Assembly: GCF_024166365.1 (NCBI RefSeq)
Contig: NC_064842.1
Location: 28,243,001 to 28,307,000, forward strand
DNA: 64,000 nt
Source: Elephas maximus indicus
Taxonomy: Eukaryota; Chordata; Mammalia; Proboscidea; Elephantidae
Direction of reading: 5' to 3'
Shown here: positions 19,769 through 31,700 of the stretch, in pieces
Position numbering within the stretch: the stretch's first letter is position 1
Layout: the number at the start of each line of letters is the position of its first letter
The notes under the pieces: generated by a model
Database searches by the model: none
What the model was told of the DNA's origin: nothing
The model's input: the letters and a program-made list of their open reading frames with translations, nothing else
Translations under genes and position numbers: made by a program

Positions 19769-22700
19769 GTGAGTGCGCCCTGGGTTGGGAGATGGACGCC
19801 GCCCGGAGGAAGGGCGCGGGGGCTGGAGCCGGCGTCCGAAGGAAGGGTCCGGGCTGGCTGGGGACGCTGGCGGAGCCGGACGGACGTTGGCGTCGCGGGC
19901 GGGGGCAGGGACCTAGTGACCCGCTGGGCTCGGGGCGCGGCACTGGGTCCCCAAGCCGAGGGAGGTTTCCTGCCTGTGCCGCGCGCCGAGGTCCCCCGCC
20001 GCGTCACTGTCGCCCGAGGGACACTTGGGTGTGGGGAGCCGGCTCGCCCCGTCTGCGCGGCCCCGCGCGAGCCCTGGCCCTACTCCAGGACAAGGGGACC
20101 TGGAGAAGCGTTTCCTCCCCGGCGGCTGTGGGCGGAATCGCCGCCGGGAAGTCGGTTCGTTGCTCTCCACTGTCCGGTGCCTTTGGGGCAGGACCCGGCT
20201 GGCCTGGGTGTGACCAGGTGCGGGCGCGGAGCCTTCCCGGGGAATGGCCAGAGCTAGGGCGCAGCCGCGCGCGGGCATTGGAACTCCTGTGGGTACCAAG
20301 GCCAAACAGGCAGCAGCTCCCGCAGCCGAGAAGCGGACTGAGCCAAGCCGGGCTCTCAGCCCCGGGAACTTAGCCGACAGTCCCAAGTGAACTCGAGAAA
20401 TGCCTTGGCAGTGATTCTGCTCTCCAGTTGAGCGCCTTTCAGAGTCCAGAGTTCAGGGCTCGGACGCAGGGCATCCTGGTGATCCAGTTTCCTGTTGCCG
20501 AGCATTGTCACCATGGGGCCCCAATAAGAAACAGGGCCAGGTGACCTTTAGTTCTCCCGCGCCTCCCCAGAACTGCCAGGGCCTGTGGGGCTCTGTCAAC
20601 TTGGTAACGTCCCTTCCTGCCGCCGCCTTGCCCAGCCGCGCACCATGTGGATTTCATATAAAGCTGTGCGCATTCCAGAAGCAGGGGGAACAAACACGCG
20701 ACTGGAGCCCGTGCTGCCGGTGAAATGGTTGTGCGCACGGTCTCGCCAGGGCAGACTACGCGCTGGACGACATCCACGCGGAGCTTATCGGCTTTGCGTA
20801 ACAGGATGAGTCCTAACGTCACGGTCCACAGAGCACATGGCCCCTGTTGGCTGACTGCCCTAACCCCTTAAGACCCCTTCTCAGAATATTTTTAAATTCA
20901 TAAAATAGAATCCATAGGGTTACCAAGGAAACCAACTGCATTGAAATGCACATCGAAATATTTTTAAAAACTCAAAATTTTGTGGAGTAATAGACGTGCT
21001 TGTTTTTAACCACATTAAATAACAAGATGTAGCAGCTGATTCTAATAATTACTGAATTTTCTAGGTAATGAAGATTGTAAACAACGAGGCATCTGCAGCA
21101 AACGTAGTGTGACATAGCTGTGACTTCTATTAGGGACAAAGTCACCAAGTGCTACTGCTGCTGTGCCTACATTCACAACGGAAGGAAATGCTAAGTATCA
21201 GTTACAAAAACCTAAAAAGACAAAGACTCGCTGGCAATTCAGTTTGATTCATGGTGACCCTATGTGTTGCAAGGGTAGAACTGCGCCCCAGGATTTTTGA
21301 GGCTGTGAGCTTTTAAAAGCAGATTGCCAGGTCTTTCTTCCCAGGTGCCTCTAAGTGGGTTGTCACTAGTTGAGTGCTCAACCGTTTCACCACCTAAGCC
21401 AGAAAACCAAACTGGTTGCCGTTGTGTTGATTTTTAGTCATAGTGACCCAACAGGACAGACTAAAACTGCCCCATACGGTTTCCAAGACTGTAAATCTTT
21501 GTGGAAGCTGACTGCCACATCTTTCTCCCACCAGGGGCTGGTGGGTTGGAACCACTGACCTTTTGGTTAGCAGCTGAGTGCTTAACCATTGCGCTACCAA
21601 GGCTCCTCCAAATATCAGCTAGGGTTTAGTGAAAATAAAAATGCAATGTCTTTTTTCCCATGTAAGTTTACAGATCTACTGAATTCTATCCAGGAACTCT
21701 TATGTGGGTCACTGGGCCCCAGGTTAAGAACCAAAACCAAACCCACTGCTGTTGAGTTGATTCCGACTCAAAGCGACCCTATAGGACAGAGTAGAATTGC
21801 CCCATAAAGTTTCCAAGGAGTGCCTGGCAGATCCGAACTGCTGACCTCTTGGTTAGCAGCCGTAGCACTTAGCCACTACGCCACCAGAGCTTCCAGGTTA
21901 AGAACCCCTGTGTTAAATTGTAGTATCAGACTAACCACATTACCTTCTAAAGACCTGGAACATCCATTCCTAATTAAACAAACAAACAAACAAACAAAGA
22001 TTCTTGTCAAACCATTGCTTCCGCATCTGTTTGGGTTTAATCTGCATTTTAATGAGAAAGAATTCCAGAGCTCTCTTTGGATCTTACATGTGTGCTGCAG
22101 GTTCGGCTCCCCAGAAAGCAGACTCTGAGATGGGGATTAGAGAACCAATCATTTAATTAGGGTGAACCCTTCAGATACACACCTGTGGAAGGGAGGGGAA
22201 TGAAGCAAGATTGAGCAGGAGGAGAAAGTGAGCTGCAATGCAGTCTCAAGGAAGGTCTCAGCCAACCCCATGGGCAGGTCTGAAACTGGAAAGACCTTTC
22301 AGAGTTGTCTCAAGTTGGAGTGAGAGGGCTGGCCTCTGTACCCTTGCATTGGTTAGTCATTGGGTAAGGGCTGCCCTGGAAGGAGGTGTGACCCTGGATG
22401 CGGCAGACTTTTTCAAGGAGGGGGGGGTGGTGACAACTGAAGGCTGCATTCCTAGGAACTGAAGAGGGATCTGGGTGACAAAGTCAGCATCCACTGTTAT
22501 CTGTAACTGGGTAGGTGCTCTTTTGAGCTGATGGAAACCCTCACACGGCTCTGACTGAGAAGGTAAGTTGACAGGGAACGTGAGCATTAACTTGATGCTG
22601 TGCACTTTTCTGGGCACTAGCCCAGGAGAATAAAAGGAACACCCACCAAGAAAAAAAGTGATTATTGACTGGTTATACCTATGTGTGCCAGGGACTTACT

Positions 22701-25700
22701 AATTTTTTTTTTAATTTTTATTTTGGTGAAAATATACGCATTTGATGAGTGTAGCTGATTACTAAATTGTACGCCAGAATAAGGGCAAAATGGCAAATAT
22801 TGTGTTTTAACACAATAATCTTATAACAAGAGCAGCAAAAAAAAAAAAAAGGGAAGAGGCTCACATTGCTGACACTGCTTAAGTACATCCAAACACTTAA
22901 TGGGATTAGTTCTGATCCTTGAAAGGTACAGGGTCATGGCTTTGTGGGACAGTCCAGTCAGTTGGCCTAACAGTGTTTTTAGAGTTACTCTTCCGTGATG
23001 AATATACCCATTCATCAATTTCTACATATACAGCTCAGTAACATTGGTTATATTCCACAGGTTGTGTCACCGTTCTTGTTATCTCTACCCATATTGTTTC
23101 ATCATTGATTTAGACTCACTACCCGCTAAACCTCTCATCTATGCTTTAAAGTCACTGTTGACAATTTGATCTCATATAAATAACCCTTTAATAGAGCAAA
23201 ATGCTCATGGCAAACATTCTTTACTAATTTGTCTAAATAGTTGTTTAGTTTAAAGGTAACTTCAGGGGATAATTTTGGTTCGTGGTTTGAAGATTTTCTC
23301 AGAGGAGTAGATTCAGGGATTCCTGTCGTCTCAATAGGTCCAATAAGTCTGGATTCTGAAAGAATTTGAAATTCTGTTTCACATTCCGCCCCCCCTTTTT
23401 TGTTTATATTTTTATTGTGCTTTAAGTGAAAGTTTACAAATTAAGTCAGTCTCTGATACAAAACCTTATATACACCTTGCTATGATACTCCTAGTTGCTC
23501 TCCCCCTAATGAGACAGCACACTCCTTCTCTTCACTCTCTATTTCTGTGTCCATTCAGCCAGCTCCTGTTCCCCTCGCGCTTCACATCTCCCCCCCAGAC
23601 AGGAGCTGCACACATAGTATCATGTGTCTACTTGATCCAAGAAGCTCAGTCTTCACCAGTATCATTTTCTGTCTTATAGCCCAGTCTAATCCCTGTCTGA
23701 AGAGTTGGCTTCAGGAATGTTTCCTGTCTTGGGCTAACAGAAGGTCTGGGGACCGTGACCTCGGGGTCCCTCCAGTCTCAGTCAGACCATTAAGTCTGAT
23801 CTTTCTACAAGAATTTGAGGTCTGCATTCCATTGCTCTCCTGCTCCTTCAGGGATTCTCTGTTGTGCTCCCTGTCATGGTAGTCATCACCTGTAGCCGGG
23901 CACCATCTAGCTCTTCTGGTCTCAGGCTGATGTAGTCTCTGCATTTTCCCCCTTTTGATCAGGATCCATCTATTGATCCCTTGATCAAAATGTTCAGAAA
24001 TAGTAGCCAGGCACCACCCAGTTCTTCTGGTCTTACGGATAAGGAGGCAGTAGTTTGTAGAGGCAGTTAGACCTGAAGTCCAGTTCCTTCTCCGATTCCT
24101 GGGTCTCCTTCTTCCTGTGCTGCACCAGGCAAAACATAGAGACCAATTGTTGTATCTTGGATGGCCACTCACAAGCATTTAAGACCTCGACACTACACAA
24201 CAAACTAGGAAATGGAAGAGTAACTCTAAAAACACTGTTAGGCCAATTGACTGGACTGTCCCACAAAGCCATGACCCGGTACCTTTCAAAGAACAGAACT
24301 AATCCCATTAAGTGTTTGGATGTACTTAAACAGTGTCAGCAATGTGAGCCTCTTTTTTTTGTTGTTGTTATAAGATTATATATAACACAATATTTGCCAT
24401 TTTGCCCTTATTCTGGTGTACAACTTAGTAATCAGCTACACTCATCAAATTGTGCAACCATCACCCTTAATTGATGTGAATTTTCCCATAAAAAAACCAC
24501 TACTTCCCAGAGAATAATTCCCTCTCTTCCTCCCCACTCCTGCCCCAGGCAACCACTAAATAGCCATTTGGTCTCTGTATATTTACTTATTCTTGTCTTT
24601 TCATATAAGTGAGGTCATCTAGTATTTGTCCTTTTGTGACTGACTTATTTTACTCGGCATAATGTCTTCGAGGTTCATCCATGTTGTAACATGTATCAAG
24701 ACTTTCTCTTTATGACTGAGTAATACTCCGTTGTTATGTATGTACCACATTTTCTTTGTCCCTCTGCTGATGGGCACTTAGGTTATTTCCACCTTTTGGC
24801 TATTGTGAATAGTGCTACGAGGAACATAGGTGTGCATGTGTTACTTTTAAGGGTATACACTGGGGTCCCTAAGGTATATACTGGGGCCCTGGTGATGCAG
24901 TGATTAAGAGCTCAGGCTGCTAACCAAAAAGTTGGCAGTTCAAACCACCAGGCAAGCCTGTGGGGTAGTTCTACTCTGTCCTATAGGGTTGCTATGAGAC
25001 AGGATCGACTTGATGGCAATGAGTTTGGTTTTTTGGTTTTTAGGGTATATACGTAGGCTTTTTAGGGTATATACGTAGGCATGAAATTGCTGGGTCCTAT
25101 GATAGTTTTTTTAGGTTTTTGAGGAATCACTATAATGTTTTCCACAATGGTTGTGCCCATTTTACATCCCCACCAGCAATGGATAGGGTTTTGATCTCCT
25201 CACATCCTTGTAAATATTTGTTATTTTCTGGGTTTTTTTGATCATTGCCATTCTAGTAGGGGGTGAGATGGTATCTCATTGTACTTTTGATTTGCATCTC
25301 TCTAGTGGAGCCCTGGTGGTGCAGTGGTTAAGAGCTATGGCTGCTAACCAAAAGATGGCAGTTTTAATTCACCAGCTGCTCCTTGGAAACCCTATGGGGC
25401 AGTTCTACTCTGTCCTACAGGGTCTCTATGAGTCAGAATTGACTCGATGGCAATGGGTGTGGTTTGGTTTGGGGTTTCAATGGCTAATGATGATGAACAT
25501 CTTTTATATTTATTGGCCACTTGAATATTCTCTTTGGTGAAGTGTCTGTTCATGTCATTTGCCCCTTTTTTGATTGGGTTATTTGCCTTTTTAATGTGAA
25601 GCTATAGAAATTTTATGTATTTTTTTTAGATATTATACCCCTATCGGCTACATTGTTCCCGAAGCTTTTTTCCCAGTCTGTAGGTTCTTTTTATTCTTTT

Positions 25701-28700
25701 GATAAAGTCTTTTGATGAACATAAATACTTAATTTTTATGAGGTTCTAGTTATCTATTTTGTTTTCTGCTGCTTGTGCATTTGTTGTAGAGTTTGATAAT
25801 CTAGCATTAAAAAAAAATTAGGCCCCATAGCTTTGCCCTTATATTTTCTTTCAAAAACTTTATGGTTTTAGGTTTAGTATTTAAGTCCTTGAGCCATTTT
25901 GAATTAGTTTTTGTGTATGGTGTGAGGTATGGACCTTGCTTCATTTTTCTGCACGTGGACATCCAATTTTACCAGCATCATTTGTTGAAGAGACTGTTCC
26001 TTCCCCGTTGAATGGACTTAACCATATTTTTATGCAAATAATGCATACCTTCTGTATTAGTTTGCCAGTCATGCCCTCCCTCTGCCAGGTATTTTTGTAA
26101 GCATGCTGTGCTATTTGTTTTTTCTTACAGCAACATGTAAAAAATTTGCGCATCAGCACTTATAAAAATAAGTCAAGGATTCTTACTCCTGGGGCATGAA
26201 AGAGTGATGGGGTGGCTGGGGACTGACTTGAGAGCAAAAGTGTTAGCTCAGGTTTGACTTTGTGGCATTGGCAGCAACAAGGGGACCAGAGAGTGGAATT
26301 GCTCTGTAGCCAGTAGACCCACAAGTAAGTGGTCAAGCTGAGGAGGAAAGTGGAAATCTTGAGACATTGGTTCACAAGGGGAAGTAGGATAGTAAGAAAA
26401 AAGTGGAGAGCCGTATTTGGAGCCCTTGAAAAGGATACCATTGGTGATATCTAAGCAGAAGTTCTCAAAGTGTGGTTCGGGGACCCCTGGGTGTCCTGGA
26501 GACTTCTTAAGAGAATTCACAAAGCCAAAACTATTTTCAAATAATACTAAGATGTTATTTGCTTTTCGTACTTCCATACTCTCATGAGTGTACAGTGGGG
26601 TTTACAAAAGGGTACATGACATGTGGTATTTGTCACAACTGATTGAATGTAGAAGCTGGTATGAGAATCTAGCTGTCTTCTGTTAAGCCAGACATTAAAG
26701 TGATTCTCAAAAATGTAAAACAATGACATTTCTCCCCTCATTATTTTTGGTTTGGAAAATAGAATTATTTTCCTAAAAAGTAATACTTACGTTAACATGT
26801 AATGGATTTATTATTATTTAAATATTTAATTTTTTTCAGTTTTAATTTCTAATATGACTATATTGATGGATATAACCTATATAAACACAAGCTTTTGGGG
26901 GAACATCAATAATTTTTAAGAGTGTAAAGAAGTCCTGGGACCAAAATGCTGTTGTAATGGTATATAGACATCACATGCCTTAGCCTTAATTTGAGAAATG
27001 CTTGATGGCAGATGGGTATTGTGGGAAAGTGTTCCATGAAGGGGGAGGGACCTTTCTGGTTGCTAGACTTCTCTTGTAGACCACAGCAGACTCCCTTCAT
27101 GATAAGGTCTGATACTCTGCTTGAAATAACCTCTTATTCTTGAAGTTAAATGGTAAGTCAGCACAGTCTCACAGATGAAACCAGCTGTTCTTTGGACCCC
27201 GGCCTGGGTCATGGGGGATAGGTCCCATGTGCACTTCTAATGAGCCAAATCACTGAACCATTGAACATTTCACATGAGCCCTGCTGCCTGGAGCAGTGAA
27301 CTGAGCTCCCTGTGCAAGAGTTCTTCACAATGCAATGAGGTTATACAGAACAATAAAAATGTTTTCTTCCATTGGCACTTTGGCAACTGAGTTTATTGAT
27401 GCTGGTTATCTCATGCTGAACAGAATTGGCTGTGCAGACCAAAGAAGAACTTCTGGAACATGATTTTATTGCATATTAAATTATTTATGCCTTTGATTCA
27501 TAAAAATGGAGAAATGGACTAGTTATTATTTAATAAGTTCAGTTTGTTTTGGAGATAAAATCCTTTGTGCCATGCAAAAATAAGGACATCCTTGGTAGCA
27601 AAAAGACTGTTTACTCTTTTTGCTAAAGACTTTGCTAACAATTGTTTAGTCTCCCTAGTGTCTGTCTGTTTTTCTGTCTCTCACACTCTCTCTCTTTCTG
27701 TCACACACACGCACACACACACACCCTCCACTTTCCATCCAGAAAATTTCTTGATTTCAATAACCTTAACCCATCTTCCAAGATCTCCTACCAACTCTCT
27801 TCCCTCTTCCTGTTTTTCCCTTTCCTCCTTCATTCTGCCATAGGATTCTTATGTGTGTAGGGCTGTGGTGGGTGCTGGGGCTATAAAGTGTGTGAAACAC
27901 AGCACTGAATATGACCAGGCCCCTGTCCTTAAGGAACTCTTGATATCGGGAGGGTGCTACAGGTAAATAGGTGATGGCAATGCCCTGTGCAATGCACTCT
28001 GATAGAGGAGCCAATCCCAGAATAAGTGCAGTTCAGAATCTGAGTAACCAGATCTACCCAACCTGGCTCATTCCTTGACCCCTCCATAGAAGTGAGCTAA
28101 ATCTATGTTGTGCAGTGTTTGTTGTAAATGTTTCCTTTGCTTCTTTCATTCTATACTCTGCTGTCCCCAAGTAGGCTATAAAACCCCTGGAATCATAGAG
28201 TATTTCCTTCATTTGATTTTTCCCTTTCTTTGGAGATCTCGGCAACCTTTATGGCTTTACCTGCCTGCTCCGTGGCAGTGTATCAACTGAATTCTCACTT
28301 ACTCACTACTAGATGTCAAAGCCATATCAGATGTTCCCATCTGAATGCCCGTTGGTTACTTCAGGTTCCATGTGGCAAACTGAGAATTACGTCCCTTCCC
28401 CCTTCCGTTGCCTTTCACTACCACTTAGTTTTCCTTGTGAATGGTGCCTTATGAGGATTCTCACACTGGCTTGAAGCTGCTTTGCCCCTTTCCTTTCATT
28501 CATTTATTCTACAAAGACTTATCAAGAGCCTACTATGTGCAGGCACCATGTTAAGCACTTGGGATACAAGCATGCAAAACAGAGAATCCTGCCCTCAAGG
28601 AGCTTACATTCTAGTGGGCATGGGGTGGGAGCAAGAAAATAAACAGTGTACTTGGTAAATAAATTATATAGTATATTGTTGTTAGTTGCCGTTGAGTTGA

Positions 28701-31700
28701 TTCTGAAATGTTGATTAAGGGCTTTGTAAAAAAACTAGAACAGGAAAGTGGGAGTTGAGCAAAGGCTTGAAGGAGGTAGAGAGTTTAGTGAAGCAGGTAT
28801 CTAGGGAACGAGGATTCCAGATGGAAGGAACACATTCTCCAAGGTAGAGATGGTGCCTGATTGCTGCAGGCTGTGTGAGCAATGGAATAAAGGAGGTCAG
28901 GGAGGTAGCTGGGGGCCTAGGTCACCAGGGGCCTGTGGCCCCTGAGAGGGCTTTGCTTTTTACTCTGAGTGAAATGAGGAGTCTTTGCAGGGCTTTGGGC
29001 AGGGGAGTGACATGATCCGACTTAGGTTTTAAAAGGATCATTCTGGCTGTTACTTTGTGAATAGATGGTTAGGGGGCAAAGAAACAAGGGAGAACCATTA
29101 AGAGGATATTAATGCTTTCTGTGGACACAGTTCTACTTTGACATACATGGAGTTGCCATAAGTCAGAGTCAACTTGATGCCAACGGGGGGGCGGGGGGAG
29201 CAATCTAAGCAGTAGGTCATGGTATCTGAAGTCAGAGTGGTAGAAAAGATGGAGAGAAGTGATCAGAATCTGGATCTCCTTTAAAGCTACAGCCAGCAAG
29301 ATTTCTTGTAGATTTGAATGTGGGGTGTAAGAGAGAGAGACATTTCTTTCAGTGTTTTTGACCTGAACATCTAGAATAGAGTTGCCATCAGTTGAGATGG
29401 AGAAGGTTGTGGGTGGAGCAGGTTTGTGTGGGGATGAAGGTCAGAGGTGTGAGATGGAGTAGGTACCTGGACATATGAGTCTGGAGTTTGGAAGAGATGT
29501 GCTTCACAGGTAAATTTGGGAACCATTGGCATATAGACAATATTTAAAGAACTAAAGGAGCTCCACTAAGGGAGTAAGTATACACATAGAAAATGACCGT
29601 GGGGACCCACCAACAGATCAGGGAAAAGCAGAGGAGCCAGCAAAGGAGATGGAGAGGGAGTGGCCAACAGGGTAAGAAAAAAGCTAAGGGAAGATGGAGT
29701 TCTGGAAGCCAAGTAAAGAAAGTGTATCAAGGAGGAGAGAGTGAACTGCCATGTTAAATCCTGCTCATGGGCCAAGAAAGATGAGGACTGAGAGCTGACC
29801 TTTGAACTGAGCAACATGGTAGAGGTTTTAGCAAATCACCAGTTCCTGTCCGCTGCACCTTCACGATGGACCTTGGATCTCTATCTTGCTATTTCCAGCA
29901 TCTTTTGCTATGTTTAGAAATCTCTAGAGCCCTCGCCTGACCCTAACATCAGAGGAAGACAGACTCCTTGGCCTGGCATTCAGGGCCTCAACCTTATTTT
30001 TAGCTTTACTACAACACCTCCCAGAAAAGTAAAATAGATGTTACTTTTGGCTTTGGATGATTTTTTTACTCTACCAAGTTACTCTCTTACCTCTCAAAAT
30101 CTATCCATTCTGCCAGGGCCAATGCAAGTCCTTCTTCTGCGTGAAGTCCTAACCAACCGGGGCCACCAGACTACACTGATCTCTCAGTCTTCAGAGCTCT
30201 CTCTAATGCCGATGTTGTTTTATTTGGAACGTAATGTATTAACAAAATTTCAAGTATCTTAAATTTATCATTAAGTAGTGTAGAAAGAGTGTGGTCTCTG
30301 GAGCTCAGCAGATGTGGGTTTGAATTCCTGTGTTGTCACTTACTGGTGTGCGATCTTGAATAAGTTATCCTAAGCCTTGGCATGTTCATCTTTAAGATAG
30401 AGATGTCATGGCCTTTCTCATGGAGTTGTGCGCATTCATTGAATTAATGTAGTTGAATAGTTAATCGTGTGGTATGTGCTCAATAATTGATGGCTTTCTT
30501 CTTCATTGAGAGCAGAAATTGTGTCTTATTCCTCGCTTAACGTCAGTCATAGAGCTATCACACCTACTTGTGCACAGATTTACAGAATTGTGGATCAAGT
30601 CCAGAGCTACCACTTGTGGTTGTGCAGGTTGTTCACAGCACAGGGACTTTGACCAAGGGGACAAGTAGGGGCTGAAATAAGCCCACATGCCACTCAGCAA
30701 GCCCTTGAGACTTGGCATGGGACTGGGGCCACTCAGGGGAAGGGACATCAGTTTCTAATTTGCACCCCATGGTCTAGAAGTGGCCCCAATCAAATCCCAA
30801 AATATTGAATGACAGATTATTAACTTCCAAATGAGGGCTAAAATTTCATTGACTAATCATGCTGACCAACTTATAAGTGAAGTCAAATCCTTTCATTTCT
30901 AGCCCCGTTACTCTGGATCTCCTTTATTTATAAAATGAAGAGGTTTGATGAGATTATGTCTAAAGTTCACTTCATTTTCTATTTTTAATATTCTCTGATT
31001 TAGTGACTAGATGCTAAGTACATTTATTTTTCAGAACACTGGGTATTATCTTTTGTTAAATGCAATACAATGTTTAAAAAAATCATTTACTTATTCAACA
31101 AATATTTTCTTTGCTTTCTAAAATGCTGGATGCTCTGCTAGGTTTTGGAGATGCAAACTGAAAACAAGACCGTTGTTGTTTCTGCCCTCATGGAATTTAC
31201 AGTCCAGTAAGGGAGACAGGCATTAAACCAATAATTACACAGATAGTTGACCAGTTGTCATAGGGATGGGTGCTATGAAGGAGAAATTTAGGGTGGGGAT
31301 TTATTGTGGTGGAGGAGCCAGGAGAGGCCTCTCTGAGGAAGTTAGCCAGAAGCTGGAACTGAAGGATGAGCAGAGGTTAGCCATGTGAAACGGGGAGGAA
31401 GGTGTGGAACCCTGTAGGGTGTAGCAAGAAGGAGCTTAGCATGTCATAGGAAGAGAAAGGATGCCAGTGTGTGCAAGGGGTAGTGGCCCACGATGAGCTT
31501 AGAGAGCTAAGCACGGTCAGGTCTGCAGTGCCTTGTGAATCAGACCTTGTCACTCTCCAGCTTAAAGCCCTCCAGGGGTTTTCCATTGTGCCTCACCACA
31601 TGTCCTCAGAGCCTCAGCTTGTTTCTCAACTCTCTTCTCTTACCCTATCCCCTGCAGGCCCTGGGCTCCAGCCACACCAGCCTTCTTTCTGTTCCTTGGC

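Larger units (their letters stand above)
19080..20300. promoter_or_regulatory. NID1: CpG island over NID1 promoter and exon 1
   Basis: CpG density rises abruptly at about 19080 and stays high through exon 1 into the first 0.5 kb of intron 1, unlike the AT-rich repeat DNA on both sides. Long open frames on both strands here come from the base composition, not coding. The island fits a broadly expressed, TATA-less promoter. Confidence 0.85.
20905..21925 (+). repeat. Ancient mammalian repeat split by three AfroSINEs
   Basis: Pieces at 20905-21206, 21607-21730 and 21895-21925 (attgaaatgcacatcgaaat, gggacaaagtcaccaagtgc, tttagtgaaaataaaaatgc, ccaggttaagaacccct) look colinear with one high-copy fossil element, probably a DNA transposon. 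Family not named with confidence. Confidence 0.5.
24451..26160 (-). repeat. Fossil L1 ORF2/3' part, antisense, with two AfroSINEs
   Basis: Reads gtgcaaccatcacccttaat, ttcatccatgttgtaacatg, ggttatttccaccttttggc, ttgaattagtttttgtgtat and ccagcatcatttgttgaag in order. This is classic antisense L1. Sense AfroSINEs interrupt it at 24892 and 25309. Confidence 0.85.
28490..29830 (-). repeat. Long L2 LINE, antisense
   Basis: Starts tcattcatttattctacaaa, aggcaccatgttaagcactt, gccctcaaggagcttacatt and runs back through ggagtgacatgatccgactt to gatggagttctggaagccaa. It covers the L2 3' UTR and much of the reverse-transcriptase region. It is among the longest old elements here. Small AfroSINE fragments interrupt it. 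Confidence 0.82.

Noticed and set aside
19268..20373. Two overlapping plus-strand frames of 329 and 355 codons across exon 1
   Set aside because: They start at TTG and run past a clear exon 1 donor. Low stop density is explained by the CpG island. Only the part from the ATG at 19544 to 19768 matches nidogen-1.
19410..20386. Long minus-strand frames opposite exon 1
   Set aside because: They are Pro/Arg/Ala-rich, have no domain, and are typical shadows of GC-rich DNA.
23711..24178. 155-codon minus-strand frame with a plausible-looking start
   Set aside because: It is sense L1 3' UTR. No known protein is encoded there, and related copies have stops.
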